Shown: positions 26,025-35,099, counted from the first letter of the stretch. The stretch is DNA of 64,000 bases from Streptacidiphilus fuscans (GCF_015690355.1 NZ_JADPRT010000012.1:83844-147843), one strand, 5' to 3'. Notes: generated from the letters alone by a model not told the origin. Program-made: numbers and translations.

Positions 26025-27104
26025 TCACCGCTCCGGCGGTGCCGCCGTGCTGCCGCGCAGGACCAGGTCCGCGTCCAGGGGGATCCGGCGCGGGGAGGCC
26101 GGGGTGTCCGGCGCAGGGTCGAGGAGCAGGCGGAGGGCGGCCTCGCCCGCTGCCTCCAAAGGAAGCCGGACCGTGCTGAGGGACGGGCGGAGGTCCGCTG
26201 CGAACGGGACGTCGTCGAAGCCGACGACGGAGACCCGGTCGGGGACGGAGAGGCCGAGGTCGTCGCGGAGGCCGGCCAGCGCGCCCGCCGCCATCACGTC
26301 GTTGAGCACCAACACGCCGGTGAGGTCCGGCCGTTCGGTGAGCAGGCGGACCGCTGCCGCCCGACCGCCCGCGCGGGTGAAGTCGCCGGTGCGCACGTCC
26401 GCCGGATCGAGCCGGGCTCCGAGTGACCGCAGCGCATCCCGTGCGCCATCCAGACGCTGACTGACCGTCAGCAGCTCCTCCGGCCCGGAGACGACGCCGA
26501 TGCGGCGGTGGCCCAGCTCCCACAGGCCGCGCACGGCCAGGCCGCCGCCCGCGTGGTTGGCCATGGCGACGGTGTCGAGCTCGGGGTCGCGCTCGCCGAT
26601 GCAGACGACCCGGCCGCCGTCGGCCTCGAACCCGGCGATCTCCTCGGCCAGGCGCGCGGTCGCCGCCGCGTCGGTCGTGCCGCTGCCCGCGAGGATCACG
26701 GCGCGGGCGCGCTGGGCGCGCAGACCGCGCAGGTACTCCAGCTCCAGGCCGGGTTCGCGGAAGGTCGCGGCGATCATCACCATCAGGCGGTGCTCGCGGG
26801 CCGCCCGCATCGCGCCGGCCGCGATCGCGCCGAAGTACGGGTCGGCGACGTCGTGGACGATCAGGCCGACGACCGCGCTGGTCGACCGGGCCAGCGCCTG
26901 GGCCGGGGCGTTGGAGATGTAGCGGAGCTCCTCGGCCGCGGACTCGACGCGGCGGCGCAGCTCCTCACCGACGGTCCGGGTGCCGCTGCCGTGCAGCACG
27001 CGGGAGGCCGTGGCCAGGGACACTCCGGCATGCTCGGCCACCTGCTGCAGGGTCACACCGCTGCCGGTCCGTGCGGGTCGGGTCCTTGACCGTGGATTCG
27101 CCAT
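26025..27104 (-). CDS. LacI-family transcriptional regulator
   Basis: A 359-aa repressor. Residues about 15-70 are the LacI HTH and hinge (VTLQQVAEHAGVSLATASRVLHGSG ... AAEELRYISNAPAQALAR), followed by the sugar-binding domain (VVGLIVHDVADPYFGAIAAGAM ... VVGFDDVPFAADLRPSLSTVRLP). ATG 27104 is the only sensible start; the frame happens to remain open far upstream across the divergent operon, but that is a shadow. The palindrome at 27123 lies 19 bp upstream of its start and inside the divergent region, so the protein very probably represses itself and the operon starting at 27285. Confidence 0.93.
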   Translation of the reverse strand: MANPRSRTRPARTGSGVTLQQVAEHAGVSLATASRVLHGSGTRTVGEELRRRVESAAEELRYISNAPAQALARSTSAVVGLIVHDVADPYFGAIAAGAMRAAREHRLMVMIAATFREPGLELEYLRGLRAQRARAVILAGSGTTDAAATARLAEEIAGFEADGGRVVCIGERDPELDTVAMANHAGGGLAVRGLWELGHRRIGVVSGPEELLTVSQRLDGARDALRSLGARLDPADVRTGDFTRAGGRAAAVRLLTERPDLTGVLVLNDVMAAGALAGLRDDLGLSVPDRVSVVGFDDVPFAADLRPSLSTVRLPLEAAGEAALRLLLDPAPDTPASPRRIPLDADLVLRGSTAAPPER

Positions 27105-27122
27105 GCTCGTAACGTACCTCTT

Positions 27123-27136
27123 GGAAAGCGCTTTCC
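27123..27136. promoter_or_regulatory. LacI-family operator palindrome, copy 2
   Basis: The perfect palindrome GGAAAGCGCTTTCC lies in the 180-bp gap between the LacI regulator and the divergent oxidoreductase operon. It is identical to copy 1 at 14876 and is the probable binding site of the adjacent regulator. Confidence 0.8.
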
Positions 27137-27284
27137 CGAGACGCGGCACCGCGGGGCGACGGCACCGCAGGGCGACGGCTCGGCGTCGAGCGCGCACGGC
27201 CGCAGCTCCGCCGCCCCCAGCTCTGCCCGCCCTTCCCCTCTTCACCTCTTCCCGTCCCTCCCTGCCAAGAGAAGCGAGACGTCC

Positions 27285-28436
27285 ATGCCTCAGAGGACCA
27301 TCGGCATCGTCATGAACGGCGTCACCGGCCGCATGGGATACCGCCAGCACCTCGTCCGCTCCGTCCTCGCGCTGCGCGAGCAGGGCGGGCTCGAACTGGC
27401 CGACGGCACCCGGGTGATGCCCGAGCCCGTGCTGGTCGGCCGCAACGAGGAGAAGCTGCGGGCCATCGCCGACCGCCACGGCCTCACCCGCTGGACCACC
27501 GACCTCGACGCCGCGCTCGCCGACCCGGCCAACGAGATCTACTTCGACTCCCAGCTCACCCAGGTCCGCGAGAAGGCACTGCGCGCCGCGATCGCCGCGG
27601 GCAAGCACGTCTACACCGAGAAGCCGAGCGCCGACTCGGTCGACGCCGCGCTCTCGCTGGCCCGAGCGGCGCGCGACGCCGGGGTCAAGAACGGCGTGGT
27701 GCAGGACAAGCTGTTCCTGCCGGGTCTGCTCAAGCTGAAGCGCCTGGTCGACGGCGGCTTCTTCGGCCAGATCCTGTCCGTCCGGGGCGAGTTCGGCTAC
27801 TGGGTCTTCGAGGGCGACTGGCAGTCGGCGCAGCGGCCGTCGTGGAACTACCGGGCCGAGGACGGCGGCGGCGTGGTGCTGGACATGTTCCCGCACTGGC
27901 ACTACGTGCTGGAGCGGATCTTCGCGCCGGTGCGCTCGGTCTACGCGCAGGCCTGGACGCACATCCCGGAGCGCCGCGACGAGCACGGTCGCGCCTACCG
28001 GGCGACGGCCGACGACGCGGCCTACGGCGTCTTCGAGCTGGACGGCGGCGTGATCGCGCAGATCAACTCCTCCTGGGCCACCCGGGTGGACCGGGACGAG
28101 CTGGTCGAGTTCCAGGTCGACGGGACCGAGGGCAGCGCGGTCGCCGGACTGCGCAACTGCCGGATCCAGCACCGGGGAGCGACGCCCAAGCCGGTCTGGA
28201 ACCCGGACCTGCCGGCCACCGAGCCTTTCCGCGCGCAGTGGCAGCCGGTGCCGGACAACCAGGAGTTCGACAACGGCTTCAAGGTGCAGTGGGAGCAGTT
28301 CCTGGCGCACGTCGTCGCGGACGAGCCCTTCCCCTACGACCTGCTCTCCGGCGCCAAGGGCGTGCAGTTGGCGGAGCTCGGGCTGCGCTCCTCGCGCGAG
28401 GGCCGGCGGCTGGACATCCCGGAACTGTCCCTCTGA
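27285..28436 (+). CDS. Gfo/Idh/MocA family oxidoreductase
   Basis: A 383-aa NAD(P)-dependent sugar dehydrogenase. The Rossmann start is TIGIVMNGVTGRMGYRQH, which departs from the usual GxGxxG, and the conserved EKP is in HVYTEKPSADS. The C-terminal domain includes GGGVVLDMFPHWHYVLERIF, which carries the catalytic-region Asp and His. Relatives oxidise a sugar or cyclitol hydroxyl, often at C3. It is the first gene of a four-gene operon (DUF993, isomerase/epimerase, GH35) downstream of a LacI operator. ATG 27285 is the conserved start. The substrate is not known. Confidence 0.9.
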   Translation: MPQRTIGIVMNGVTGRMGYRQHLVRSVLALREQGGLELADGTRVMPEPVLVGRNEEKLRAIADRHGLTRWTTDLDAALADPANEIYFDSQLTQVREKALRAAIAAGKHVYTEKPSADSVDAALSLARAARDAGVKNGVVQDKLFLPGLLKLKRLVDGGFFGQILSVRGEFGYWVFEGDWQSAQRPSWNYRAEDGGGVVLDMFPHWHYVLERIFAPVRSVYAQAWTHIPERRDEHGRAYRATADDAAYGVFELDGGVIAQINSSWATRVDRDELVEFQVDGTEGSAVAGLRNCRIQHRGATPKPVWNPDLPATEPFRAQWQPVPDNQEFDNGFKVQWEQFLAHVVADEPFPYDLLSGAKGVQLAELGLRSSREGRRLDIPELSL

Positions 28437-28481
28437 CGGATGGCCACAACCAGCGCCCCCATCAGCCTCAGGAGTCCTGCC

Positions 28482-29720
28482 GTGCCCTCGCCCGCTTCCG
28501 TTCCCTCCTCTCCCTCCGCTTCTGCCTCTGCCTCGATCCTGCTTCCGCTCGACGGGGTCGCCACCCGCTACCAACTGCCCGACACCGCCGAGTTGCTCGC
28601 CGGGCTCCCCTCGCGGAGCGGGCCCGCCCGCAGCCGGACGGCCTTCGCCGCCGCGCACGTCGTCGCCGACCCCCGGCAGCCCAACGGCCCCGGGCTGCCC
28701 GCCGCCGTGGACTGGGACGCCACGCTGGCCTTCCGGCACCACCTCTGGTCCCTCGGCCTCGGCATCGCCGACGCGATGGACACGGCTCAACGCGGCATGG
28801 GCCTGGACTGGCCCGCGACGCGCGAGCTGATCCGCCGCAGCGGCGCGGAGGCGCGCGCCGTCGGCGGACGGCTCGCCTGCGGCGTCGGCACCGATCAGTT
28901 GGGCGCTCAATTGGGCACTCCGTCCACCGGAGACGCTCATTCGCTCAAAACGATCACCGCTGCTTACGAAGAACAGTGGCAGGTGGTCGAGGAGGCCGGG
29001 GCGCAGGTGGTGCTGATGGCCAGCCGCGCACTGGCCCGCGCCGCGTCCGGGCCGGACGACTACGCGGAGGTCTACGGCAGGCTGCTGGCCCAGTCCGCCG
29101 AGCCGGTGATCCTGCACTGGCTCGGCACCCCCTTCGACCCGGCACTGGCCGGGTACTGGGGTTCCGACGACCTCGACGCGGCCGCCGAGCACGTACTGGC
29201 GCTGATCCGTGACCATGCCGACAAGGTCGACGGCATCAAGGTCTCGCTGCTCGACGCGGACCGGGAGATCGCGCTGCGGCGCGCGCTGCCGGACGGGGTC
29301 CGGCTCTACACCGGCGACGACTTCCACTACCCGGAGCTGATCCGAGGCGACGAGCACGGCTTCAGCCACGCGCTGCTCGGCGTCTTCGACCCGCTCGCCC
29401 GGCACGCCGCAGCCGCGCTAGAGGCGCTGGACCGGGGTGACACCGACCGCTACCGCGCGGTCCTGGAGCCGACCGTGCCGCTGGCCCGGCACGTCTTCGC
29501 CGCACCGACCCGCCACTACAAGACCGGCGTCGTCTTCCTGGCCCATCTCGCCGGTCACCAGGACCACTTCACCATGGTCGGCGGCGCGCAGGAGGACCGA
29601 GAGGTGGCGCATCTGGCCCGGCTCTTCGTCCTGGCCGCCGAGGCGGGCGCCCTGCCCGACCCGGAGCTGGCCGCCGCCCGGATGCGGGCCATCCTCGCCA
29701 CGAAGGGATTCGAACAATGA
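28482..29720 (+). CDS. DUF993 (dihydrodipicolinate-synthase-like) protein
   Basis: A 412-aa protein of the DUF993 family, distantly related to the class I aldolase-like dihydrodipicolinate synthases and expected to be a TIM barrel. It shows RTAFAAAHVVADP, DWDATLAFRHHLWSLGLGIADAMDTAQRGMGLDW, EPVILHWLGTPFDP and the candidate Schiff-base segment VDGIKVSLLDADREI with its Lys. I prefer GTG 28482 with AGGAG 7 nt upstream; ATG 28440 has no clear site and would add a Ser/Pro stretch. It overlaps the next gene by four bases (ATGA). The position between a sugar dehydrogenase and an isomerase suggests aldol cleavage of an oxidised sugar, which is inference. Confidence 0.85.
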   Translation: MPSPASVPSSPSASASASILLPLDGVATRYQLPDTAELLAGLPSRSGPARSRTAFAAAHVVADPRQPNGPGLPAAVDWDATLAFRHHLWSLGLGIADAMDTAQRGMGLDWPATRELIRRSGAEARAVGGRLACGVGTDQLGAQLGTPSTGDAHSLKTITAAYEEQWQVVEEAGAQVVLMASRALARAASGPDDYAEVYGRLLAQSAEPVILHWLGTPFDPALAGYWGSDDLDAAAEHVLALIRDHADKVDGIKVSLLDADREIALRRALPDGVRLYTGDDFHYPELIRGDEHGFSHALLGVFDPLARHAAAALEALDRGDTDRYRAVLEPTVPLARHVFAAPTRHYKTGVVFLAHLAGHQDHFTMVGGAQEDREVAHLARLFVLAAEAGALPDPELAAARMRAILATKGFEQ

Positions 29721-30589
29721 GCCAGGCAGCAAGCGCACCGGCCCCCGGCCTGGAGCGGCTTTCGCTCAACACCGCGACCACCAAGCGCTGGACGCTTGCC
29801 GAGGCCGTCGCGGGCTGCACGGCTGCGGGCATCGCCGGTATCGGACTGTGGCGGGACCGCGTCGCCGAGGCGGGTCTGGACGGGGCCGCCCGGCTGGTCC
29901 GCGAGGCCGGACTGACCGTCACCAGCCTCTGCCGAGGCGGCTTCTTCACCGGGCCGGATGCTGCCGACGCCGCCGAGGACAACCGGCGCGCGGTCGACGA
30001 GGCTGCCGCGCTCGGCACCGACACCCTGATCCTGGTCTGCGGCGGGCTCCCGACCGGCAGCAAGGACCTGCCCGCCGCCCGGCGTTCGGTCGCCGACGGG
30101 ATCGCGGCGCTGGCCCCCTACGCCGAGGCGCACGGGGTCCGGCTGGCGATCGAGCCGCTGCACCCGATGTTCTGCGCGGACCGCGCGGTCGTCTCGACGC
30201 TCGGCCAGGCGATCGACCTGGCCGATGAGGCCGGTCACGGCACGGGCGTGGTCGTCGACACCTACCACGTGTGGTGGGACCCGGAGGTCGAGCGGCAGAT
30301 CGCCCGTGCCGGGGCGGCCGGGATGATCCACGCGTTCCAGGTCTGCGACTGGCTGCTGCCGCTGCCCGCCGACGTGCTGCTCGGACGCGGGCACGTCGGG
30401 GACGGCGCGATCGACATCCCGCGCCTGGCCCGGCTGGTGGCCGAGGCGGGCTACCAGGGGTGGACCGAGGTCGAGATCTTCAACCAGGAGGTCTGGGACA
30501 CGCCCGGCGAGAAGACACTCCGCACCCTGACGGAGCGTCACCGCGCCTACCTCGCCGCCGCGGAAAAGGACCCTTCACCGTGGCGCTGA
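29717..30589 (+). CDS. Sugar phosphate isomerase/epimerase family (TIM barrel)
   Basis: A 290-aa xylose-isomerase-like TIM barrel. It has the metal-binding pattern of the family: RLAIEPLHPMFC, VVVDTYHVWWDPEVE, IHAFQVCDWLLP and the final WTEVEIFNQEVWD. Relatives isomerise or epimerise keto sugars, or split oxidised glycosides. Its ATG overlaps the DUF993 stop (ATGA) and its end overlaps the GH35 start by 10 bp, so the operon is tightly coupled. The actual reaction is not known. Confidence 0.88.
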   Translation: MSQAASAPAPGLERLSLNTATTKRWTLAEAVAGCTAAGIAGIGLWRDRVAEAGLDGAARLVREAGLTVTSLCRGGFFTGPDAADAAEDNRRAVDEAAALGTDTLILVCGGLPTGSKDLPAARRSVADGIAALAPYAEAHGVRLAIEPLHPMFCADRAVVSTLGQAIDLADEAGHGTGVVVDTYHVWWDPEVERQIARAGAAGMIHAFQVCDWLLPLPADVLLGRGHVGDGAIDIPRLARLVAEAGYQGWTEVEIFNQEVWDTPGEKTLRTLTERHRAYLAAAEKDPSPWR

Positions 30590-32388
30590 CCCTTGCCGAG
30601 ACCCTTGCCGACTCGCGCACCGGCTTCCTGCGCGACGGCGTTCCGCACCAGATCGTCGCGGCGGCGGTGCACTACTTCCGGATCCGCCCTGAGCAGTGGC
30701 GCGACCGGCTGCTGCGGCTGCGCGCGATGGGCGTCAACACCGTCGAGACGTACGTCGCCTGGAACGTCCACGAACGCGAGCGCGGCTCCTTCGACTTCGA
30801 CGGCGCGCAGGACGTGGTCGGCTTCGTCCGCCTCGCCGGGGAGCTCGGGCTGGACGTGATCGCCCGGCCCGGCCCCTACATCTGCGCGGAGTGGGAGTTC
30901 GGCGGGCTGCCCGCCTGGCTGCTGGCCGACCGCTCGCTGCGGCTGCGGCGCACCGACGCCGCGTACCTGGCCGCCGTCGACGCGTGGTTCGACGAGCTGC
31001 TCCCCCGGCTGACGCCGCTTCAGGACCACTGCGGCGGGCCCATCGTGGCCGTCGGGGTCGAGAACGAGTACGGCAGCTACGGCAACGACACCGCCTACCT
31101 GGCCTATCTGCACGAGGGCCTGCGCGCACGCGGCGTGACCTGCCTGCTCTTCACCGCCGACGGCGCGGAGGACGGCTTCCAGCTCGGCGGCAGGCTGCCC
31201 GGCGTGCTGACCACCGGCACCTTCGGTTCCCGGCCCGAGGAGGCGCTGGCCTGCCTGCGTCGGCACCAGCCCCACGGGCCGCTGGTCTGCATGGAGTTCT
31301 GGAACGGCTGGTTCGACCACTGGGGCCGGCCGCACCGGGTCCGCGAGGCCGACGACGCGGCGCAGGCGCTGGACGCACTGCTGGCCGCGGGCGCGTCCGT
31401 CAACATCTACATGGGCCATGGCGGCACCAACTTCGGCTGGTGGAACGGCGCCAACCACGACGGCACGAACTACCTGCCCACCGCCACCAGCTACGACTAC
31501 GACGCGCCGGTCGGCGAGGCGGGCGAGCTGACGGCCAAGTTCCACGCCTTCCGCGCGGTGATCGAGCGCCGGATCGGGCCCGTACCGCATCCGCTGCCGG
31601 AGCTGCCGCCGCGCCTCGCCCCGCAGTCGGCGCGCCCGTCGGGGCGCGTCGCCCTGCGCGACTGCCTGGACCTGCTCAGCACGCTCGATCCCTGCAAACC
31701 CAGCCAGTGGCTGGAGCCGGAGCCGATGGAGACGGTCGGCCAGTCACTCGGCCTGATCCAGTACCGCACCCGGCTACGCGGCCCACTGGCCCGGACCGAG
31801 CTGCGGATCGACGGACTGGCCGATCGTGCGCAGGTTTTCCTGAACGGCGAAGCGATCGGCGTGCTCGAACGCAACCATCCCGATCGTTCGATCACGCTGA
31901 GCGTTCCGGACGGCGGCGCGGAGCTGGAGCTGCTGGTGGAGAACCAGGGCCGGATCAACTACGGCCCGCGCCTGGAAGACCGCAAGGGCATCACCGGAGG
32001 CGTCCGGCTGGACGGTCAGTACCAGTTCGGCTGGGAGATCCGACCGCTGCCGCTCGATCCGCTGCCGGAGCTGCCCTTCGCAGCCACGGCGACCAGCATG
32101 GGAGCCGGCCAACCGGCGTTCCACCGCTTCGCGTTGGACGTCACCGAGCCCGCGGACGGGTTCCTCGCCCTGCCCGGCTGGACCAAGGGCGTCGTCTGGC
32201 TCAACGGCTTCTGCCTCGGCCGCTACTGGGAGATCGGCCCGCAACGCACCCTCTACGCCCCGGCCCCGCTGTGGCGCTCGGGCCGCAACGAGGTCGTGGT
32301 GCTGGAACTGCACCAGCCCGGTGCCGAGGTGGAGCTGCGCGACGCTCCTGACCTCGGCCCGACCGAGACAGCCCGCTGCGATTTCTGA
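30580..32388 (+). CDS. Beta-galactosidase, glycoside hydrolase family 35
   Basis: A 602-aa GH35 enzyme. The barrel has HYFRIRPEQWRDRLLRLRAMGVNTVETYVAWN and the family signature GPYICAEWEFGGLPAWLL. The acid/base is Glu163 in ENEYGSYG and the nucleophile Glu239 in CMEFWNGWFDHWG. C-terminal jelly-roll modules follow (LNGFCLGRYWEIGPQ.TLY). There is no signal peptide, so it acts on an imported galactoside. GTG 30580 has AAAGGA upstream and overlaps the isomerase gene. It is the last gene of the LacI-controlled operon. The window thus has two beta-galactosidases from different families under different regulators. Confidence 0.95.
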   Translation: MALTLAETLADSRTGFLRDGVPHQIVAAAVHYFRIRPEQWRDRLLRLRAMGVNTVETYVAWNVHERERGSFDFDGAQDVVGFVRLAGELGLDVIARPGPYICAEWEFGGLPAWLLADRSLRLRRTDAAYLAAVDAWFDELLPRLTPLQDHCGGPIVAVGVENEYGSYGNDTAYLAYLHEGLRARGVTCLLFTADGAEDGFQLGGRLPGVLTTGTFGSRPEEALACLRRHQPHGPLVCMEFWNGWFDHWGRPHRVREADDAAQALDALLAAGASVNIYMGHGGTNFGWWNGANHDGTNYLPTATSYDYDAPVGEAGELTAKFHAFRAVIERRIGPVPHPLPELPPRLAPQSARPSGRVALRDCLDLLSTLDPCKPSQWLEPEPMETVGQSLGLIQYRTRLRGPLARTELRIDGLADRAQVFLNGEAIGVLERNHPDRSITLSVPDGGAELELLVENQGRINYGPRLEDRKGITGGVRLDGQYQFGWEIRPLPLDPLPELPFAATATSMGAGQPAFHRFALDVTEPADGFLALPGWTKGVVWLNGFCLGRYWEIGPQRTLYAPAPLWRSGRNEVVVLELHQPGAEVELRDAPDLGPTETARCDF

Positions 32389-32431
32389 CGCACCATCAAG
32401 ACACTGTCCAAGCACCGCCAAGACACCGTGC

Positions 32432-33091
32432 TCAGCGCCCCGGCGTGCCCTCGAACGGGAGCACGTCCGGGGAGAGCACGCCCGCCCGAGCCGTCGCGGC
32501 CGTCATCCGCTTGCGGTGGTGGCGGCGGCAGAGGACCTCGTAGCCGACCTGGTCCTCGCTGACAGCGACGTCGCCGACGACCACCTGGGCGCCCTCGACG
32601 ACCATCACGCCGCCGACGGTCCGGGCGTTGTGCGTGGCCCGCGCGCCGCACCAGCACAGCGCCTCGACCTGGAGCACCTCGACCCGGTCCGCCAGCTCGA
32701 TCAGCCGGGCTGAGCCCGGGAAGAGCCGGGTGCGGAAGTCGGTGGTGATGCCGAAGGTGAAGACGTCGATGGCGAGGTCGTCCACGATCCGGGCCAGCTG
32801 GTCCACCTGCTCGGCCCGGAAGAACTGGGCCTCGTCGCAGATCAGGTAGTCGATCCGGGCACCGGCGGAGAGCAGCTTCACCACGTGGGCGTGGAAGTCG
32901 AGCGCGTCGTCGACTTCGACGGCCTCGGTGCTGAGGCCCAGTCGGCTGGAGAGGATCGCCGAGCCGGCCCGGTCGTTGCGGGTGAAGATTATGCCGCGGC
33001 GCCCGCGCGCCTGGTGGTTGTGGTCCATCTGCAGCGCCAGCGTCGACTTGCCGCAGTCCATGGTCCCACTGAAGAAGACCAGCTCAGCCAC
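32432..33091 (-). CDS. tdk: Thymidine kinase
   Basis: A 219-aa type II thymidine kinase that phosphorylates thymidine with ATP in the salvage pathway. The P-loop is SGTMDCGKST (residues 8-17), the Walker B-like stretch is LICDEAQFF, and the lasso region holds the zinc cysteines LCWCGARA and LCRRHH. Length is slightly above that of short bacterial enzymes. Its ATG overlaps the end of the upstream phosphodiesterase gene by 8 bp, so they form an operon. This marks the return to the conserved core. Confidence 0.94.
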   Translation of the reverse strand: MAELVFFSGTMDCGKSTLALQMDHNHQARGRRGIIFTRNDRAGSAILSSRLGLSTEAVEVDDALDFHAHVVKLLSAGARIDYLICDEAQFFRAEQVDQLARIVDDLAIDVFTFGITTDFRTRLFPGSARLIELADRVEVLQVEALCWCGARATHNARTVGGVMVVEGAQVVVGDVAVSEDQVGYEVLCRRHHRKRMTAATARAGVLSPDVLPFEGTPGR

Positions 33092-34256
33092 GACGCACCT
33101 CCAGCAGCGGCACCAGCTGCTCCGCCGGGTGCATCGACCCGTGCAGGCCGACCATCGCCGACTCCCCCGGCTCGCGGCGGGTCGCGATCACCGCCGTGTC
33201 GGCGGCGGCGACCGCGACCACGTCGCCGATCCGGCCCAACACCCGCTCCTCGACCACCGGGCCGAACCAGCCCGCCGCGACGGCCTCCTCGCGGGTGGCG
33301 ATCCAGAAGCGGTCACCGAGCCGCTCCCGCCAGGCGGCGTGGACGTCGGCCTCCGCGCCCGGCTTGGCGTAGACGTGACGGGCCCGGCCCTCACCGCCGA
33401 GCAGCAGCACGCCCGCGCGCAGGTCATCCTGCTCCGGCGCGTCGAAGTCGATGCGCGCCTCCTGGGCGATGTCGACCATGCCGTGGTCCGCGGTGATGTA
33501 GAGCGCGGAACGCGGCGGCAACTGCTCGGCGAGCCGCTGGGCGAGGCGGTCGACCGCCATCAGCTGTCCGCGCCAGGCGTCGGAGTCGACCCCGTGCCGG
33601 TGGCCCATGCCGTCGAGCTCGCTGTAGTACGTGTAGACCAGCGTCCGGTCGGCCGCGGCGAGCCGCTCGGCGGCCAGGTCCATCCGCTCCTCACCGGTCA
33701 GCCGTCCGAGGAACTCGCCGCCCGAGAGCGCCACCTCGGTCAGCGGGGTGAACTCGAACAGCGGCGAGGAGACCTGGCAGGTCGAGACGCCCGCGGCATG
33801 GGTGCGCCGGAAGACGGTGGTGTGCGGCTGCCAGGTGCGCGGCGTCTGGTGCGGCATCCAGCGAAGCTGGTTCATCAGCCGCCGCTCGCCCGGGATCCGC
33901 ACCAGGTACCCGGCCAGCCCGTGCTCGCCCGGGGGACGGCTGGTCCCGAAGGACGCCAGGCTGGTCGCGGTCGTGGAGGGGAACCCGGCGCTGAGCGGGC
34001 GTCCACTGCCCGCCAGCGAGGTCGACAGCAGCGACGTCAGGTACGGGGCCTCGTCGGGGTGGTTGCGGATCAGCTCCCAGCCGAGTCCGTCGACCAGGAA
34101 CACGCAGACCCGGTCGGCGGGCGGCAGTACCAGCCCGGTCGTGGGCACGCCGTCGGCGGGGGTCAGGCCGAGGCCCGCCGCGACGGCCGGCAGCACGTCG
34201 GAGAGCGACGCCGTGCCGTAGGCGGGGACGGGGGCGGCGGTGTGAGGGAGAGTCAT
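33084..34256 (-). CDS. Alkaline phosphatase superfamily / nucleotide pyrophosphatase
   Basis: A 390-aa phosphodiesterase-type enzyme. Metal and nucleophile motifs are VCVFLVDGLGWELI (Asp), SAGFPSTTATSLASFG with the candidate Thr nucleophile, GHRHGVDSDAW, and ALYITADHGMVDIA. No signal peptide is visible. It is upstream of and overlaps tdk, an arrangement I recall from Streptomyces, which hints at a nucleotide-related substrate. ATG 34256 begins the conserved part and has only a weak ribosome site. It is distinct from the phosphodiesterase at 14976, which has another type of substrate pocket. Confidence 0.85.
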   Translation of the reverse strand: MTLPHTAAPVPAYGTASLSDVLPAVAAGLGLTPADGVPTTGLVLPPADRVCVFLVDGLGWELIRNHPDEAPYLTSLLSTSLAGSGRPLSAGFPSTTATSLASFGTSRPPGEHGLAGYLVRIPGERRLMNQLRWMPHQTPRTWQPHTTVFRRTHAAGVSTCQVSSPLFEFTPLTEVALSGGEFLGRLTGEERMDLAAERLAAADRTLVYTYYSELDGMGHRHGVDSDAWRGQLMAVDRLAQRLAEQLPPRSALYITADHGMVDIAQEARIDFDAPEQDDLRAGVLLLGGEGRARHVYAKPGAEADVHAAWRERLGDRFWIATREEAVAAGWFGPVVEERVLGRIGDVVAVAAADTAVIATRREPGESAMVGLHGSMHPAEQLVPLLEVRRG

Positions 34257-34426
34257 CAGTCTTTTCTGTGCCTGCACCGAGTGTTGGGCCAAGTGTTGCG
34301 TAGGGACACTGGTGGTGACCCTAACCGAGGCAGGCCGAAGGGAGGCGCAGGCCTGCACCGGTCACGCGCGGTTCACGCACCGTCGGCCGTACGCACTGCG
34401 GAAGCGCTTCAGGGTCTGGGATCCGG

Positions 34427-34452
34427 GGCCGTCCGCGCCGGCGCGGACGGCC
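34427..34452 (-). terminator. Perfect 26-bp palindrome after the DUF5998 gene
   Basis: GGCCGTCCGCGCC is followed at once by GGCGCGGACGGCC, a perfect palindrome able to form a GC-rich hairpin. It lies 25 bp past the stop of the DUF5998 gene on the minus strand. The rest of the 220-bp gap holds no gene, only a GAAGCGCTTC palindrome near 34401. Confidence 0.65.
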
Positions 34453-34477
34453 GGGCGAGAGGCCCTTGCGAGAGGCC

Positions 34478-35068
34478 CTACTCCGGTGTCCGGGCCGTCG
34501 CCTCGGACAGGGCCTGGGCGAAGGCCAGCGCCTGGGCCACCGTCTCGGGGCCGTCGCCCGCCTCGCTGACCCGCAGCGAGAGGTCGTCCGCCGTGGTGGA
34601 CCCGGTGTAGCCGTGGTCGGCGTCACAGTTCGGGTCGCCGCAGGCGGCGGGCTCCAGGTCGATCCGGGAGACCGCGCCCCAGCCGATGGTCAGCACCACC
34701 TCACGCGGCAGCTGCCCACGGGTGTACTTCTCGGGGTTGGCGACAACCCGGCTGACCACGACCGACGAGATCCGGCCGATCTTCACGCTCTCGGTCGAGG
34801 TCGTCGCGTACGGCACGGGCGAGGTGTCGTCGGCGCCCTGCTCGTCGGTGTGGCTGACGATGAACCGGGTCCCGGTCAGCACCAGCACGGTGACGTGGCG
34901 GCGCACCTCGTTGGCGTCGAAGGTGGTCTCCTGGTGGACCAGGAAGGCGTCGACGCTGTCGCTGCCCACGGCCGCCTCGACGGCCTCGGACACGAGGGTC
35001 GGGTAGTAGCCGCTGCGCTCGATCGCGGAGCGCAGCCCCTGGGTGGTGGTCGTTCCCGTCTTCGCCAT
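34478..35068 (-). CDS. DUF5998 family protein
   Basis: A 196-aa conserved actinobacterial protein of unknown function, soluble, with a beta-rich centre (EVRRHVTVLVLTGTRFIVSHTDEQ, SVKIGRISSVVVSRVVANPEKY, EVVLTIGWGAVSRIDLEPAACGDPNCDADHGYTG). The CxDPNCxADHGY segment may bind a metal. ATG 35068 has AGGA 8 nt upstream; ATG 35077 is too close to its site. It lies 31 bp downstream of the acetyltransferase fusion gene's stop in the opposite order of transcription start, on the same strand, and keeps the position it has in Streptomyces. Confidence 0.85.
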   Translation of the reverse strand: MAKTGTTTTQGLRSAIERSGYYPTLVSEAVEAAVGSDSVDAFLVHQETTFDANEVRRHVTVLVLTGTRFIVSHTDEQGADDTSPVPYATTSTESVKIGRISSVVVSRVVANPEKYTRGQLPREVVLTIGWGAVSRIDLEPAACGDPNCDADHGYTGSTTADDLSLRVSEAGDGPETVAQALAFAQALSEATARTPE

Positions 35069-35099
35069 AGCTACCATCCTGGCACGATCCGGGCCCGTC

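Noticed and set aside
26025..29405. Very long minus-strand open frame of 1126 codons
   Set aside because: Only the first 359 codons back from the stop (26025-27104) are LacI-like. The rest is antisense to the oxidoreductase and DUF993 genes, an effect of high GC.
34401..34410. GAAGCGCTTC as a third LacI operator
   Set aside because: Only 10 bp of palindrome, without the flanking GGAAA/TTTCC spacing, near a terminator and not in front of a sugar gene.
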